Both the position numbers and the translations under genes were made by a program. From positions 186,001 through 250,000 of the forward strand of contig BRON01000014.1 in the NCBI GenBank assembly GCA_024345305.1: a DNA stretch of 64,000 nucleotides. The letters run 5' to 3'. Shown here in pieces: positions 44,064 to 55,758 of this stretch (positions are counted from its first letter, which is position 1; the number at the start of each line of letters is the position of its first letter). The notes beneath the pieces are model-generated. The model had not been told where the DNA came from. It did not search any database and was given only the letters and a program-made list of their open reading frames with translations. The stretch comes from Mrakia gelida (lineage: Eukaryota > Basidiomycota > Tremellomycetes > Cystofilobasidiales > Mrakiaceae).

Positions 44064-44538
44064 TCAGCAAGAGGGGGCCAGAAGGGAAGAACAGGTCTCG
44101 AAAGGAGGGCAAATGAAAGTGCGAAGAGGCGCAAGATTCGTCTGAACCAGGTCTCCGGGACGACCATCCTTATTCTCCTTCATGGAGCGTTCTAAACCGC
44201 GTTCCAAAGCCTGTTTCAAAGGCCCATAGATAGCCTCGTGTCCTCTGGACCCTCTGATGAAACTCTCAGCATCGTGAAATCAGCGTATCAGGGATGAGAC
44301 GCGCTCTCTCGACACGAAGCTGTCAGTCGCAGCTCTTCGTCGCGAACTCACACAAGCCATCATCGGACGTCTCGATCAGCTTTCTCCTGTTCGAAAGCGA
44401 AGAAGGGAGAGCGAAGAACACATGATCTTCACGAGAGCTGGCACGTTGATTGCTGTTTCGGTACGCCGTCTCGAGCGAATTAGCAAGAAGAGCTTTCTGT
44501 AGCTTGTCTTTCTTCAGCGCTCCTTTCCTCACTCTCAT
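44064..44538 (-). CDS. small orphan ORF, two exons, unknown
   Basis: Read leftward, exon 1 has MRVRKGALKKDKLQKALLAN and REDHVFFALPSSLSNRRKLI; a GTGTGA donor near 44357 can join it to exon 2 with FIRGSRGHEAIYGPLKQALE, RSMKENKDGRPGDLVQTNLA and a stop at 44064-44066. The composition is less GC-rich and less Ser/Pro-rich than background frames, which suggests real or formerly real coding sequence. A CTTTCAG acceptor just before the first Met suggests more exons upstream, which I could not define. No family recognised. It sits between the HSF-type gene and a dead priA-like copy, so it may belong to a decaying patch. Confidence 0.35.
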
Positions 44539-44878
44539 GGCCTGAAAGGACAAGTTTGGGCCCTCTCGAAGAGCATCGAGCCAAAGCTGACCTGTGTCAG
44601 GGTGGCCGGAAAATTTCAGCGACGGCGAGGCAACTCAGTCGACGCGCGTCACTTCGAGCAGCCGACAATCTTGCTGAGTTTATCTTCAGAGTCAAGACGC
44701 AAGGGATGCATGTGAAAACAAGGAAGTGAGCGCAGTGTATCAATCCTGGCTGGCGAGGTTCCGCGAGGGCGGTAGAGACACCACGACCGTCCAGACCACG
44801 GCGAAGGACGACGATGTACAACGGAAGAAGAGAGTGAGCGACGCGTCGGGGTCAGCTTCGGAAAGCGCTTTCGCTTGA

Positions 44879-45298
44879 AAAGGGATGCAGAAAGTCTCAC
44901 CCCGGTGGCAATCGTCTTCCATGAGCTCAGTAGTGACGGTTCTTTCTTTCCAACCCTGGTTGGAGCTCGACAACGGACGCGTCACACTCGTCGCGACCGG
45001 GCGCTGATTGCCGCCACTTCGCTCTCTCCTCTCTCTTTACCTCAGATGAAGGCTGTCCCGCCTTTGCTGGAGCAATTCACTACGATCTTGCTGGACTAAA
45101 CGAAGTCTTCTGCAGGAAAAGGATCTTGCGTCGTCGGTTCGTTCGTTCTCACCTATCTTCCTTGCATCTTCTTCGAGCTCCCCACGAACCTTCGAAGCAG
45201 AAACCTCCACTCCCACTTCAACCCCCAAAATCCTGCATCCGAGGATGGTCTCTCTCACTCGAGGAAGGCTGCGTAAAAGCTTCAGCAACGACGAGACG
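44879..45298 (+). pseudogene. priA-like Cys-rich protein, dead second copy
   Basis: The plus strand carries recognisable pieces of the gene family seen at 19700: GCPAFAGAIHYDLAGLNEVF-C (45051 onward), a shifted match to GSCVV, then SCIRGWSLSLEEGCVKA near 45235-45285. The Cys framework and the position of the last intron agree with the other copy. Damage: one extra A in the AAAA run at about 45115 shifts the frame between FCRK and GSCVV, and the acceptor before SCIRGW reads CCCCCAAAATCC with no AG. The exon that should hold the first Cys pair (about 44879-44950) keeps KVSP in place of KVCP and cannot be read through. It cannot encode the protein as given. Confidence 0.65.
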
Positions 45299-45447
45299 TG
45301 ACCAGACGAGTCCGTCATAGTACTCGGGCAACTAAGGCTCGGGCGCTTTCTCCTTCTTCTCTCTCTCTCCTTTTTTTGCTTCACTTCGGTTTTGAATCTG
45401 TCTGTCTCGATTTGGTAGATGATGTGATTTAATCGTTGGAAAGTCTC

Positions 45448-48065
45448 ACCTCCTCGCGACCCACCCACTCCCCTCAACCTCCCACCCGTACTTCCACACC
45501 TTTTTCTCCTTCCCTCCGATCTTCCCACACCACTCAATCATCCCTTCTTCCTTCTTGCCCTCAACCCATCTCGTGACTCCTCCTCGACCGTCGGCGTCCA
45601 CGGCGGGGAGGGTCGACGAGGGCTGAACGAGACGGACGATGATCTTTTGATCCTCTGAGACGGGGAAGCGAGATTGGATGAGAAGGCTGACGGGTTGGGG
45701 TTTGGTGTTTTCGATGGTGACCTGTCAATGACGGAGGAGAAAAGACTGTCAGCTGAGAGAGCGCGAGAGAGAAGACGACGAGACGAGCGTAATTTCGACT
45801 CGAACGAACCTTTTGAACGAACGAGACGTTTTCGGTCTTCGTGCTGCTGAGGAAGGAGCCAGATGTAGACTTGAACTTCTCCTCGGGGTGGAAGGTGACT
45901 TGTACACCTGTTTGGAGAAACAAACAGAAAGGTATTATGCATCAGCTTTGGTTCGCTCTTCCTCGTCGCGTCTGCCCGGCTTCGTCTTCGATCGACTCAC
46001 CTCCATCGACTCCCAAGCTGACTTTGAACGTTTCTCCTGGTCTGACGTCCCCCATCCTTCCACGACCGACGAGACTTCCGTCGAGGTAGATGGTGGTAGG
46101 TCCGGGGAGAAGGGGGTAGGGAGACGCGTTCTTGACCGAAGCCTGCGAGGAGGAAGAAGGAGGGAAGGTCAGGTCGCGTCCACTTTCGAGCGACGCTTGA
46201 TGTCGTCGAACGGAAACGGAAGACGTACCTGAAGGAACACCGTAGCAGCGAGAGAGGGAACTGTGATGCGAGAGAACTCGGCGTCGAGCTTGAGGACGGC
46301 GATGCTATAAGGGAACGAAAGGAGAAGGTCAGCGCGGAAGGACGCGACGAAACTGAAGCTCGAACGAAAGGACTCACGAAACCTTGTGAGCAGCTCCATC
46401 ACACTCGATATCGCTCGTAACATCGATCATGAAGACGGCACTCGTCGTAGACCCTCCACCTTCTTTGACCTCAGCAGTCCTGTGAGCGACCATCACTGGT
46501 CCTTTGTCCTCCTCGTCCGAATCTCCTCCTCCTCCTCCTCCGGCCGGAGCCGCCCTATCTCGCGACCTCACTCTGCCCGTAAATCCCCACAGTCGAGGAT
46601 CAAGACGAGGATCCGAGGCTACAGTTGATGCGCGCATCGGGGAAGGCCTAGGTGGTGCTTCCTGCTGAAAGAGGACGGGGAAGCCGAGACGGTAAGGTCG
46701 AAGGGTTGGGATGGCGGAACCGAGGTTGGGAGCTGCTGTGCTGAGGACGATCTGAGTTCCGATCCAGGCCTCTCCGGTCGCGTTGGTGATGGAGGCTCGG
46801 TAGTGGATCTGGACAGGGGAAGGAGGGAAAGAAGAGTGAGCTCTCGACGCGTCGAGCGACGAACGAATGTCGTAGAGAACGCAACGCACCGAGAGAGTAT
46901 CCTTTTGCGCTGTTTTGGGCGAACTTCTTTCCTTCTTGCCGGTAGGAGATGTCGAAGGAGTTGTCTCGGCTCTGATATCGTAGATGGGAGACCAGCCGGC
47001 GCCTCGAACAACTGGAGGGAAAGGGAGGTCGAGGATCGATCAGTTCGAGCGGCGCTCGCGAACGACTCGCTCAACTTCATCAACACTTCCCTTCAGTGGA
47101 GATGGTAGACTGACTGTAGATCAAAACGAGGCTGACGGACCTCTCCTTGACGTCCTTTTCCCCGTCTCCCTTGACCTCCACGAGGACTCGAACGGTTCGT
47201 CGTCTCATCCTGCCGACGATCTCCTCTGCTGTCCTCCTCACCCACAACTCGTTTGATTGGGCCTTCTCCTTCTCCTCGGCCTTCCTTGCTGGGAGGAGAA
47301 GAATTTCGATCTCTGATTCGAGAGCCTGGATCTCCTCGTGCGTCTTGGTTCGAGACTGAGTGAGTTTGAGCGTTTTGGAGGCACAGAAGGAAAGGTAGGA
47401 GTCGAGGTCGGAGTGGGGAGTGTTGGAAGGATTGAGAGCGTTGGAGTAGTTTCGGAGGATGGTTTCTGGATTACGAGCAGAGAAGTGAGCTCATCAGCAT
47501 GGGCTGAGAAGAGGGCGAACGAGACGAAATAGAGAGCGAGCGAGCCAAGAGCTGACCTTGAGCGTCCAACGATTGAAGGACCGTGTTCTTGTAGGCGATC
47601 TTCTTTCGAAGGTCGATGACCTCGGGAGACGGAAGCTGGACAATCTTGGGAGGAGCTTCCTCGAACGGCTTGGAAGTGATAACAGGAAGGCAGACGAGGT
47701 CGACTGGGAGGAAAGAAAGGGAACGCGTGAGCTCGACCCTCCTCCTTCTCGCCACCACTCGCACGTCCATTCACCGATGGTAGCTGAGACGCCATCCTCT
47801 CCGTAGCCTTCGACTCGAAGGGTATCCTCCTCTACTCCGTTGGGAAGGTTTTCGATGTCGATTTGCGTCTTTCCAGGCTGGAGGAGACAGGGAGCGAGAT
47901 GATGAGCTCGAGTCGACTCCTTCGTTCAATTCAAACACTCACCTTGAGAGCGACTTCGAATCTTCTCTGGACTTGAGCTGTATGAGCTGCAGCGTAGAGG
48001 GTGGCCTTCTCGGTGTTGGTGTCGTACGAGTCGATCTTGAGTTTGTGGGAGGAGGAGGAGGCCAT
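45448..48065 (-). CDS. DUF4140/DUF4139 (mucoidy-inhibitor A-like) protein
   Basis: Begins MASSSSHKLKIDSYDTNTEK at 48065; TLYAAAHTAQVQRRFEVALK and IENLPNGVEEDTLRVEGYG form the DUF4140 N-terminal domain. A coiled-coil part follows (EVIDLRKKIAYKNTVLQSLD; KTHEEIQALESEIEILLLPA). The DUF4139 part starts YIVRGAGWSPIYDIRAE, continues with YRASITNATGEAWIGTQIVL and LSTAAPNLGSAIPTLRPYRL, and ends with VTIENTKPQPVSLLIQSRFP and the stop at 45448-45450. The internal loop is Gly/Asp-rich. The introns keep frame. Proteins with this pair of domains are widespread in fungi and bacteria; no biochemical activity is established that I can name. It is probably cytosolic: no signal peptide or membrane segment. It is divergent from CHL1. 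Confidence 0.82.
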
Positions 48066-48601
48066 GGCGGTTGGAGGAGTGAGTCGGAGGGGAGGAGAAA
48101 CTGGTAAGGATGACTCACGAACAGGTCTGGAGAGGCATCGCGCGTGGGCCCTTATCAGCTTATACGTTGATTTCAAGTCTTGTCAGGTTTTCCAATCCAA
48201 GAAGATCTCGACGGGCGTGCTGAAAGACGAAGGAGCAAGGAAGGAAGGTTGAGCTCGCCTTCGCTCGCCTGCTTCCAGCCTGCTCGTTCTCTACCTTCTC
48301 CGAGGGAGGGCCGTTACCGTGTTCGCTGGTCCTAGCAAGAATCGAATGAGAGATGTTGAGCTCAGCCGTGTCAGAATCTGCTCTGTTTGGATGGAAGCCG
48401 TTGAGAGCGAGCGAACAGAGGGAAGGAAAGAGGAAGCTCACCTTTCGAGCTCAGCTCGCCCTTCCTTCCCTCTTCTTCTCCCTCAACAGCGACCCCGACC
48501 CTGAAGTCCACGAACCTTTTCACGACAACTGGACCTCCTTCGACCCCTCCCATCCTCATCTGGACGCGTCCGAACCCTGTCTTGTCCTACTCTTTCCAGC
48601 C
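48066..48601. promoter_or_regulatory. divergent promoter between DUF4139 gene and CHL1
   Basis: A 536-base interval between opposite start codons. It holds one GACGCGTC near 48563, about 40 bases before the CHL1 ATG. That sequence contains ACGCGT, the MluI cell-cycle box bound by MBF in ascomycete yeasts; use of such a box here is a guess. Confidence 0.45.
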
Positions 48602-51600
48602 ATGCCGGACGAGGACGACCTGCTGCCCCTCCCTCCTCCCGAGTCCTTCTCGTTCCCTTACGAGATCCCTTACCCGATCCAGACCGAGTTGATGCATCTC
48701 GTCTATCAAGCCATAGAGGCTAGTAAGATTGCAATCGTACAGAGTCCAACAGGAACGGTCAGTCCCACGTTCGAGGAGAGGCGGAGGGAAGGGGAAAGGG
48801 AGGAAGGAGAAGCTCGTGAGCTCGACGCTTTCCTTCTTTCGATGAGCTGACTCCCCTTCTACCCTCTTCTCTACAGGGAAAGAGTCTCTCACTCTTATGC
48901 TCGACTCTCACTTGGCTCAGTGAGTGTCAGCTCGCGCGAGAACGAGACCAAACGAGCTTCTGGTTGACCTTTTGATCGTTCCCTCCGCCCTTATCCCTTC
49001 CAGCCGACAACGCGCGACGGACGACCCTCTCCACCTTGACAGCCTACAAGGAACAACTCATCAGCGAGTCTGACCCTTCGGAACCTTCCTGGGTCATGGA
49101 GCATATGTTCGAGAAGAAGAGAAGGGAGCTCGAAGACCGGACCAAGGAGTTGGAGGATCGACTCGAGGAGGTTCGGAAGAAGGAGAAGCAGAAGAGGAGG
49201 GAAGCTGCTAGGGCAGGGGGACTTGGGTTTGGAGATGGCAGGGAGAGGAAGAGGCTGGTGAGTGAAGGCAGTGAAGATTTTCATCAAAGCGAAGAGCGTG
49301 CAGCTGACCCTCGTGGTTCGCTTATTCGGTTCAGAAACCAACGAACGCGTCGCGACTGGACGACGACGACGATCCAGACGACTCCTCCTTCCTACCCTAC
49401 GACCCTTCAGCTTCCTCTTCGACCGATCAAGATGGAGAGCGCGACAACATCTCTCCAGCTGTCCGAGCTCTGATGAACCAGTTTGTTTCGAGTCTCTTCG
49501 CTTCTCCTCTCCTTCGTCTCACTCACCAACCCTCACTCGTTATTTCGTTCACAGACTCAATCCTCAAGCAGCCTTCGAACCTCCTCCCTCCACCAAAACC
49601 AAAATCTACATCACCTCCCGAACCCACTCCCAACTCTCTCAACTCCTCTCCGAACTCCTCAAGACGACCTTCGCGTCCCACATCCGAGCCGTCGCCTTGG
49701 GATCGAGGAAGAACCTCTGCGTGAACGAGGACGCGAGGAAGGGTGGAGAGACTGGACTGGACGAGAGGTGTTTGGATCTGCAGAGTGCGAAGGGAGAGAA
49801 GAGGTGCGAGTTCCTGCCTGGGAAGGAGGAGGGTGGGATGGACGGCGAGAGAGGGAGAGGGTTCGGGGAGAGGGTGTTGGTGAGTTGCGATTCGGTTTCG
49901 CGCTCGCTTGAACGACGCCGCTGAACCCTTGTTGTTTGCTGCTGCAGGCCACCGTCCAAGATATCGAGGATCTCGTCGTTCTCGGGAAGGAGATGCACGT
50001 CTGCCCTTACTATGGAACGAGGAGCGTCATTCCTCAAGCAGAGGTGAGTTACTCGTCGCTCTTCCTCTTCGCGTCTTTTTGCTGACCTCGCATCATCTCG
50101 TTCTCAGATCGTCACACTGCCATACAACCTCGTTCTTCAGAAGTCAGCTCGAGAGGCCCTCGGAATCGATCTCGCTGGTCAGGTGCTCGTGATCGACGAA
50201 GCCCACAGTTCGTCCTCCTCGTCTCTCCTCCCCTCCTCGCTCGACGTCTCAGCTGACTCTTCCCTTCGACTCTCCTCCAGATCTCATTGACACCATCCTT
50301 TCCATCCACTCTCAAACCCTCACCCTTCCTTCCCTCGTCCTCGCTCAAACCCAACTCAAGACCTACCTCCTTCGCTTCAAGTCGCGTCTCAAGGGATCGA
50401 ACGCTCTCTACCTCAAGCAGATGCTTCTCATCCTCAACGGACTCATCGATCTGTGTACCAAGTGGGGAGAGTCGTCTCAGGGGAGCTCGGGGAAGGCTGC
50501 TAGCGGGGAGATGATGCTCGTTGGAGAGGTCATCAAGGGGATGGGACGAGGATTGGATCAAGTCAATCTGCTGGAGGTGGTGAGGTATTTGAAGGAGAGC
50601 AGGATTGCTGTGAAGGTGAGCTTTAGCCTCTCTCTGTGCCAAGTCGGTCTTCGAGATCTGACTCGCATGCATTTTTTCGTCGCAGGTCAGCGGATACTCG
50701 GAGAAGCTGCTCGAGGACGAGGAAGCGAAGAGTGAGTCTCGTTTCGATCTCGTCGCCTTGCTTCGTCGTCGACTGACTCTGTGTCGTCCTGTCCTGCAGG
50801 ACCACCTTCCAAATCCTCTCGTCCCTCGACTTCGACTCGCCATTCTTCCATCTCCTCCATGCATCAGCTCGAATCCTTCCTCCTCTCCCTCTCGAACGCG
50901 GACGCCGACGGTCGAGTTCTCATCAGCTCGACTCCTCCTCCTCCAGGCTCATCGGACGACAAGAAGCCGACCGTCACCCTCAAGTATCTCCTCTTGAACC
51001 CTACGGATCACTTCAAGGACGTCGTCGAGGAGGTTCGAAGCGTCGTTCTCGCTGGAGGAACGATGGAACCCGTCAGTCGCGTCAGCCGCTCGAAACTCCT
51101 TCGTGGCCTCCGCTGACCTCGCCTTCGCTTCTTCCTTCCCTCCAGGTCAGCGACTTCTACCTTCAGCTCTTCCCTCAGGTCGAGCCCTCTCGCTTCTCGA
51201 ACTTCTCGTGCGGTCATGTCATTCCGAAGGAGAATCTTCAGACGCTTGTTCTGACGAAGGGACCGAAAGGTCGAGACCTCGAGTTCAAGTTCGACAACCG
51301 AGGAGACGAGACGCTGGTGAGCACCTCCTTCCGTTAATCTCCCTCCCTCCCATCGCTCCGTTCTGACTCGCTCTCCCACCGTCTTCTCCTATCTGCAGCT
51401 CGACGAGCTGGGATCAGTCATCTCGAACGCGTGCAACCTCGTTCCGGACGGGATCGTCGTCTTCCTTCCTAGCTACGCGTTCCTCGAGAAGGTCAACACG
51501 AGTTGGGAGAAGTCAGGACTACTGGGGAAGTTGGCGATGAAGAAGAAGGTGAGTTCACGCTTCTCCTACCCGCTCGAGCAAGAGCAGAGGACTGACGCGT

Positions 51601-52560
51601 CGACTTTCTGCGTCTTTCGTTGACAGCTCTTCTACGAACCTCAAGTGAGTGGGAGCGTTGAGGCTGTGCTGAGGGACTACTCGTTGGCTATGCTCGATGT
51701 AAGTGTCTCTATCTGCTCTTCTTCTCGTCGCTGTTACTGACCCTTTTCGTTCTCCCTCAGACCTCCGTCTCGTCGACTGGATCTGTCGCTCCTCGCAAGT
51801 CCGGTGCTCTCCTCTTCGCTGTCGTCGGAGCCAAGCTCTCCGAGGGTATCAACTTCTCGGACAAGTGAGTCAACATTTTCCTCCTCACATTTTACGATGG
51901 AGCTGACAATCTTCCCCTCCGCGCTTCGTGCAGACTCGCTCGAGCAGTCATCATGGTTCGTCGACCTGCTTCCTCCCGACGGGTCTCTTCCTCCCTTCGC
52001 TCCAGCTGACCTCCGCTGTCCTTTCTCTCCGTCAGGTCGGCCTCCCCTTCCCCAACCTGACTTCTCCCGAGCTCAAAGAGAGGATGAAGTACGTCTCGGA
52101 CGTTGCTGTCGCGAGCAAGATGGTCGGAGGAGACAAGGCTGGGAGAGAACGTGAGCCTTTGCGCGCGTCGACCTTGTTCTTCCTTCTTTTGAACGCTGAA
52201 TCTTGCCTCTTCTTCTTATCTTCTCGCAGTCTACATGAACATCTGCATGAAAGCCGTCAATCAGTCAATCGGACGAGCGATTCGACACGCTGGAGACTAC
52301 GCTGTTCTGTTCGTTCTTCCCTTCGACTCGTCTCGTCTCGTCTTCGCTCGTCGCGAACGAGAGACCTCGCGCTGAATCTCTCTCCACGCTTCCTTTATCT
52401 CAACAGGATCCTCGTCGACAAACGATACGGTCAAGCTTCGATCCGAAACAAGCTTCCGAAGTGGATCGGAGAGGACGTGAAGGTGTGCCCGACTTTCGGA
52501 GAGGGAGTGAAGAACATCGCGACGTTCTTTAAAGCGAAGAGGGAGGCTGGGATGAGTTGA
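48602..52560 (+). CDS. CHL1: CHL1/DDX11 Fe-S DEAH helicase
   Basis: Starts [20 protein letters not shown]. Helicase motifs in order: Q-motif-like [19 protein letters not shown]; Walker A SPTGTGKSLSL (split by an intron); Fe-S cluster region with Cys in [23 protein letters not shown] and [10 protein letters not shown]; motif [12 protein letters not shown]-terminal half with [15 protein letters not shown] and [11 protein letters not shown], motif V-type [20 protein letters not shown], and motif [18 protein letters not shown]. This set is that of Chl1/DDX11, the 5'-3' helicase needed for sister-chromatid cohesion, rather than Rad3 or Rtel1 (length about 900 residues, insertion between motifs I and Ia). 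All introns keep frame, and the termination exon ends [11 protein letters not shown]. An intact housekeeping gene and a good control that the local sequence is accurate. Confidence 0.92.
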
Positions 52561-52733
52561 GTCGAGTTTGTAGATCTGCTTTGCTAGGTATCTGATGATT
52601 CATCTCCGTCTTTCCTACGAGGACTGGGAGCGAGCGATCAGAACAGAGATGGGAAACCATAAGATCGTGTCGTCGCGCGTCTGTCCTCCTCCTCCTCCTA
52701 CCCTCTCCTCCCTCGTTGACTCCCACTCCTCCC

Positions 52734-53498
52734 TTAGATGGCGCTGAACTCGAGTCGATTCCCAACAAAGTCTCTAACGAAGAACCTATCCCCCTTCATC
52801 GCTCCATCGAGCTCCTCCCCTTCGCGTCCAGCGACGAACCCAGCGCCCTCGAGACTCGGCACGGTGGAGGCGCCAGGGTGTCCACTTTCCGCGAAGGCTG
52901 CCAGCTTCTTTCGGAAGGCCGTGAAGGTCGCAAGGGGGAGAACAAAGCATGGGTGACCTCGAGTTTGAGGTCGGAGGACGAGCGTGTCGGGGATGGGTTC
53001 CAGGGAGATGTGGATCTGAGAGGGCGAATGGGAAGGAGGAGAGATGTGAGCTTTGGGCTGAACCGAGAGAGCGGAGAGAGAAGGAGAGAGAAAAGACGAA
53101 CTTGTTGAGCAGTATCTCCGATCCTGAACCATCTGAGCTTTCCGACCATGGTGTCTGGAACGGGATCGACCTCTTTGGGGAGGAAGGAAGAGAAAGGGAA
53201 GGGAGGAGAGAATGAAGGTCAGCTCCGAAAGCTCAACTTCGAGAGCGAAGCAGGAAGCCTGAACTCACTCAGTCCCATGATATCTCCGTAGAACTTATCG
53301 GCGAGCTCGAGTGGGTCTTGTCCTGTCCAGCCTTGATGTCCTCTGTGAAGGCGAGAAGAAGGAAAAGGGAAAGGGCGAACGATGAACCGAGAACGAGCAA
53401 AGGGAGGATCAGCTTCTCTTGATCGTCCTCGAGTCGTAAGATGAGCAGGAGCGACGGGCTCACACTGTAAGGTTGATGTGTTGGATAGCTGAGATCAT
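52734..53498 (-). CDS. glyoxalase-fold (VOC) protein
   Basis: Four exons from ATG 53498: MISAIQHINLT, then GHQGWTGQDPLELADKFYGD with IMGL, then KVDPVPDTMVGKLRWFRIGD and TAQQ, and finally IHISLEPIPDTLV to the end, including GHPCFVLPLATFTAFRKKLA and RFFVRDFVGNRLEFSAI. The opening QHINL and the closing D-x-x-GN-x-LE are typical of single-domain vicinal-oxygen-chelate proteins; the metal ligands would be His in QHINL, His in GHPCF and Glu in LEF. Length about 190 residues. Substrate unknown: the family covers glyoxalase I, dioxygenases and resistance proteins. Frame is maintained across all three introns. It ends close to the CHL1 stop (convergent, 173 bases). Confidence 0.8.
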
Positions 53499-53909
53499 GC
53501 TGAGATGAAGTTGGAAGGGGTAGGGTGCGTGGGCGGATGGTGGTTGCAGGTCGAACGAGGAAGGAGGACTCGTGAGCTCGACTCGACCGGGCCCTCGCTC
53601 CGAAAACGCGATCTATTTCCTCCTCGCTCTCGTTTTGAGGGCGAGAATTTTCAGATGAGAGAGAGAAAGACTGGGGCTGGAAATGTACAGGTCAGCCCTA
53701 GAGGGGACAAGGTTCCCAGCTGTAGAGACGCTGAGAAGATGAGCAGCGAGAGCGAGATCAAGCGGGTTGCTTTCGTCTCCAACTTCTGGCGGTTTCGCTT
53801 CTGTACTGAAGTGGAGAATTTTCCAAAGAGTCGAGTGGGCTCAGAGAAGTGCATAAGAAGATGCTGCCGAGAGAGGGAAGCTGACGGAGAGGGTGAAGGG
53901 AGCAAGATG

Positions 53910-55612
53910 GAGTTCGAGGGAAGGAAGACGTCGAGCTCACCCAAACGATCATCGTCCATCTTTCTTCCTCTTCCTCGGGAGCAGAGTTCTCTCAACGTCT
54001 TCACGGTGAGCCCATCCTCTTGTTTATCAGCTCCCCTCCCTTCTCTCCGATTTCGTACGCTCCGAGACTGGCTTCCCCAACGCTTCGAAGGGAGCTCACA
54101 TCGAGCTGACCTCCCTCCCCTTCCCTCATCTCCTCTTCCCAGTCCCTCGCTTCCCAGAGATTTCAGCGACGATTGCTTAATCAAAGATTGGCGTCGATTC
54201 ATTTCGCTCTTACAACACCTGCAGGCCATCCCTCGTACGAGCTTGGGTCGTACTGAAACTTTGAGGGAGGAAGGACGTCGAGGCCAGCTCGCTCGAAGCC
54301 GAGAGCTCTGCTGGATAGGATCTTGCAGAAGAAAAGCTGTGATTGGTCTAAACCGGATGTGTAGAGTCTCAAAAGATCCGTTGGAGATTATAGGCCCTCC
54401 ATTTTAGAGGGTAGGATGGGTCGAGTCGACTCAAAGGAAGGAGCGACGAGCTCAACATTTTCCCCTTCCTTCGCTGCCTCTCGCACCCTCCCCTCTTCCC
54501 TCCTCCACCTCCTCGCCACCCTGTTTGCCCTCAGACGAGGAGACTCGATAGAAGGAGCTTCTCATACACGAAGGACTGACTCGACTTCTTCCTTTCTCAT
54601 CGCTTTGGCAGCTCGTCCGAAACAACCCTCCCCGTCCTCGACCTCGAACGTCGTCGCTTCTCCCTCGTTAGAATCACCCTTCCTACACCTCAGCACACCG
54701 CCAGCCTTCACTCGACGTACCATCGAACTCCCTCTTTTCATCTTCACCTCCACCAGCGACTTCCTCCCTCCCCTCCTCGAGCACTTCCTTCGGACGCGAC
54801 TCTCCCTCGTCGGCATCGTCGTCCGCATCCCTCGCCCTCCTTCCCCTCCTCTCTCCTACACTCAACACGGCAACTCAACGGCTCAGCTCTCACCTCGCTG
54901 GCTTCTCGGAGCTCGGAGGCTTCTGGCAACAAAGAAGACGGAGGAGAGAAGCACGCGGGACTTTCCGTCGAGCTCTCACGGTTCCTCCGCTCCTCTCCTC
55001 CCTTGTTTTGCCTTCGGACGCGTCGACCTCGGCCGCTCCTCGGACGCGACGCGGTAGAGGTAGGTAGAGAAGTGACGAGTTTTCTCTTCCTGCGGTTGTA
55101 GGAAGCGGCAGCGGTTCTTCTTCACTCTTCGCGCGGGTTATCTTCGATGCGCCTGAGGGCTGCTCGAGGGCTGAAACTATCAGGAACGGGTTCAACAAAC
55201 CTCTCCAGCCACAGAAGAGGCTGGAAGGTGGGGTCGAATGGGAGTCTCCTTCAGCGGGGGAGGGTCGAGTACACGAGGAAGCTTGCTTGAGGAGCGGGCG
55301 ATTGTCGGTGAGTCTGCAGCTTCAGCATCGACGCTGCTCTTTCGCTCGCTGCAGGTTCTCGCTCTTGGAAAGAGGCGTCGGCTGATCATGCTCCTCCCGT
55401 CCTTTATCTTATCGACAGGTGCCGCGCGCGTCATATCTGCCTCGTTGCTCGATTCAGGAGTATCAGAAGCCTTGGAAGCTTCGGGGAGCGGACGTGGGAC
55501 CGGACGAAACGTGAAGACCAACTCACTTGTTTGGTTTTCAAGGCCTGGACGAGCCGGATCTTTCCTCCCTCCCTTCTCGAATCTATAACAGGGCTGAGAA
55601 GATCAAGGTGAG
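53910..55612 (+). pseudogene. gene-like region with in-frame stops, possibly a decayed gene
   Basis: Protein-like exons with good splice signals appear but do not make one frame. The first (MEFEGRKTSSSPKRSSSIF to SLNVFT) is joined by a canonical GTGAGC...GAGCTGACC...CCCAG intron to RFQRRLLNQRLASIHFALTT and GHPSYELGSY, which meets TGA; the same frame then reads NFEGGRTSRPARSKPRALLD and KKSCDWSKPDV to a TAG. Further right, after an acceptor near 54611, come LPVLDLERRRFSLVRITLPT, later APEGCSRAETIRNGFNKPL and, near 55560, LDEPDLSSLPSRIYNRAEKI, in differing frames. I recognise no family. The alternative long frame 53505-54407 is open for 300 codons but is Arg/Ser-rich and ignores the intron signals. 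Either a pseudogene or a fast-evolving gene that I have mis-spliced. Confidence 0.35.
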
Positions 55613-55758
55613 CAGTAGTTTCTCCGTACTTGTACAAAAGGGAGTCCCACTGACTCTTACCCAGTTCTCTTCTCTCCACATCCATCTCTTACCCTTTCCT
55701 CAACAAGCCCCACTTCCTCCCTCTATCCCCTCTCCATCTCTCCAAAACACACCCAACC

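Noticed and set aside
53505..54407. 300-codon open frame on the plus strand
   Set aside because: Arg/Ser-rich text without recognisable motifs, and it reads straight through a canonical GTGAGC...CTGACC...CCCAG intron. More likely a frame left open by composition.
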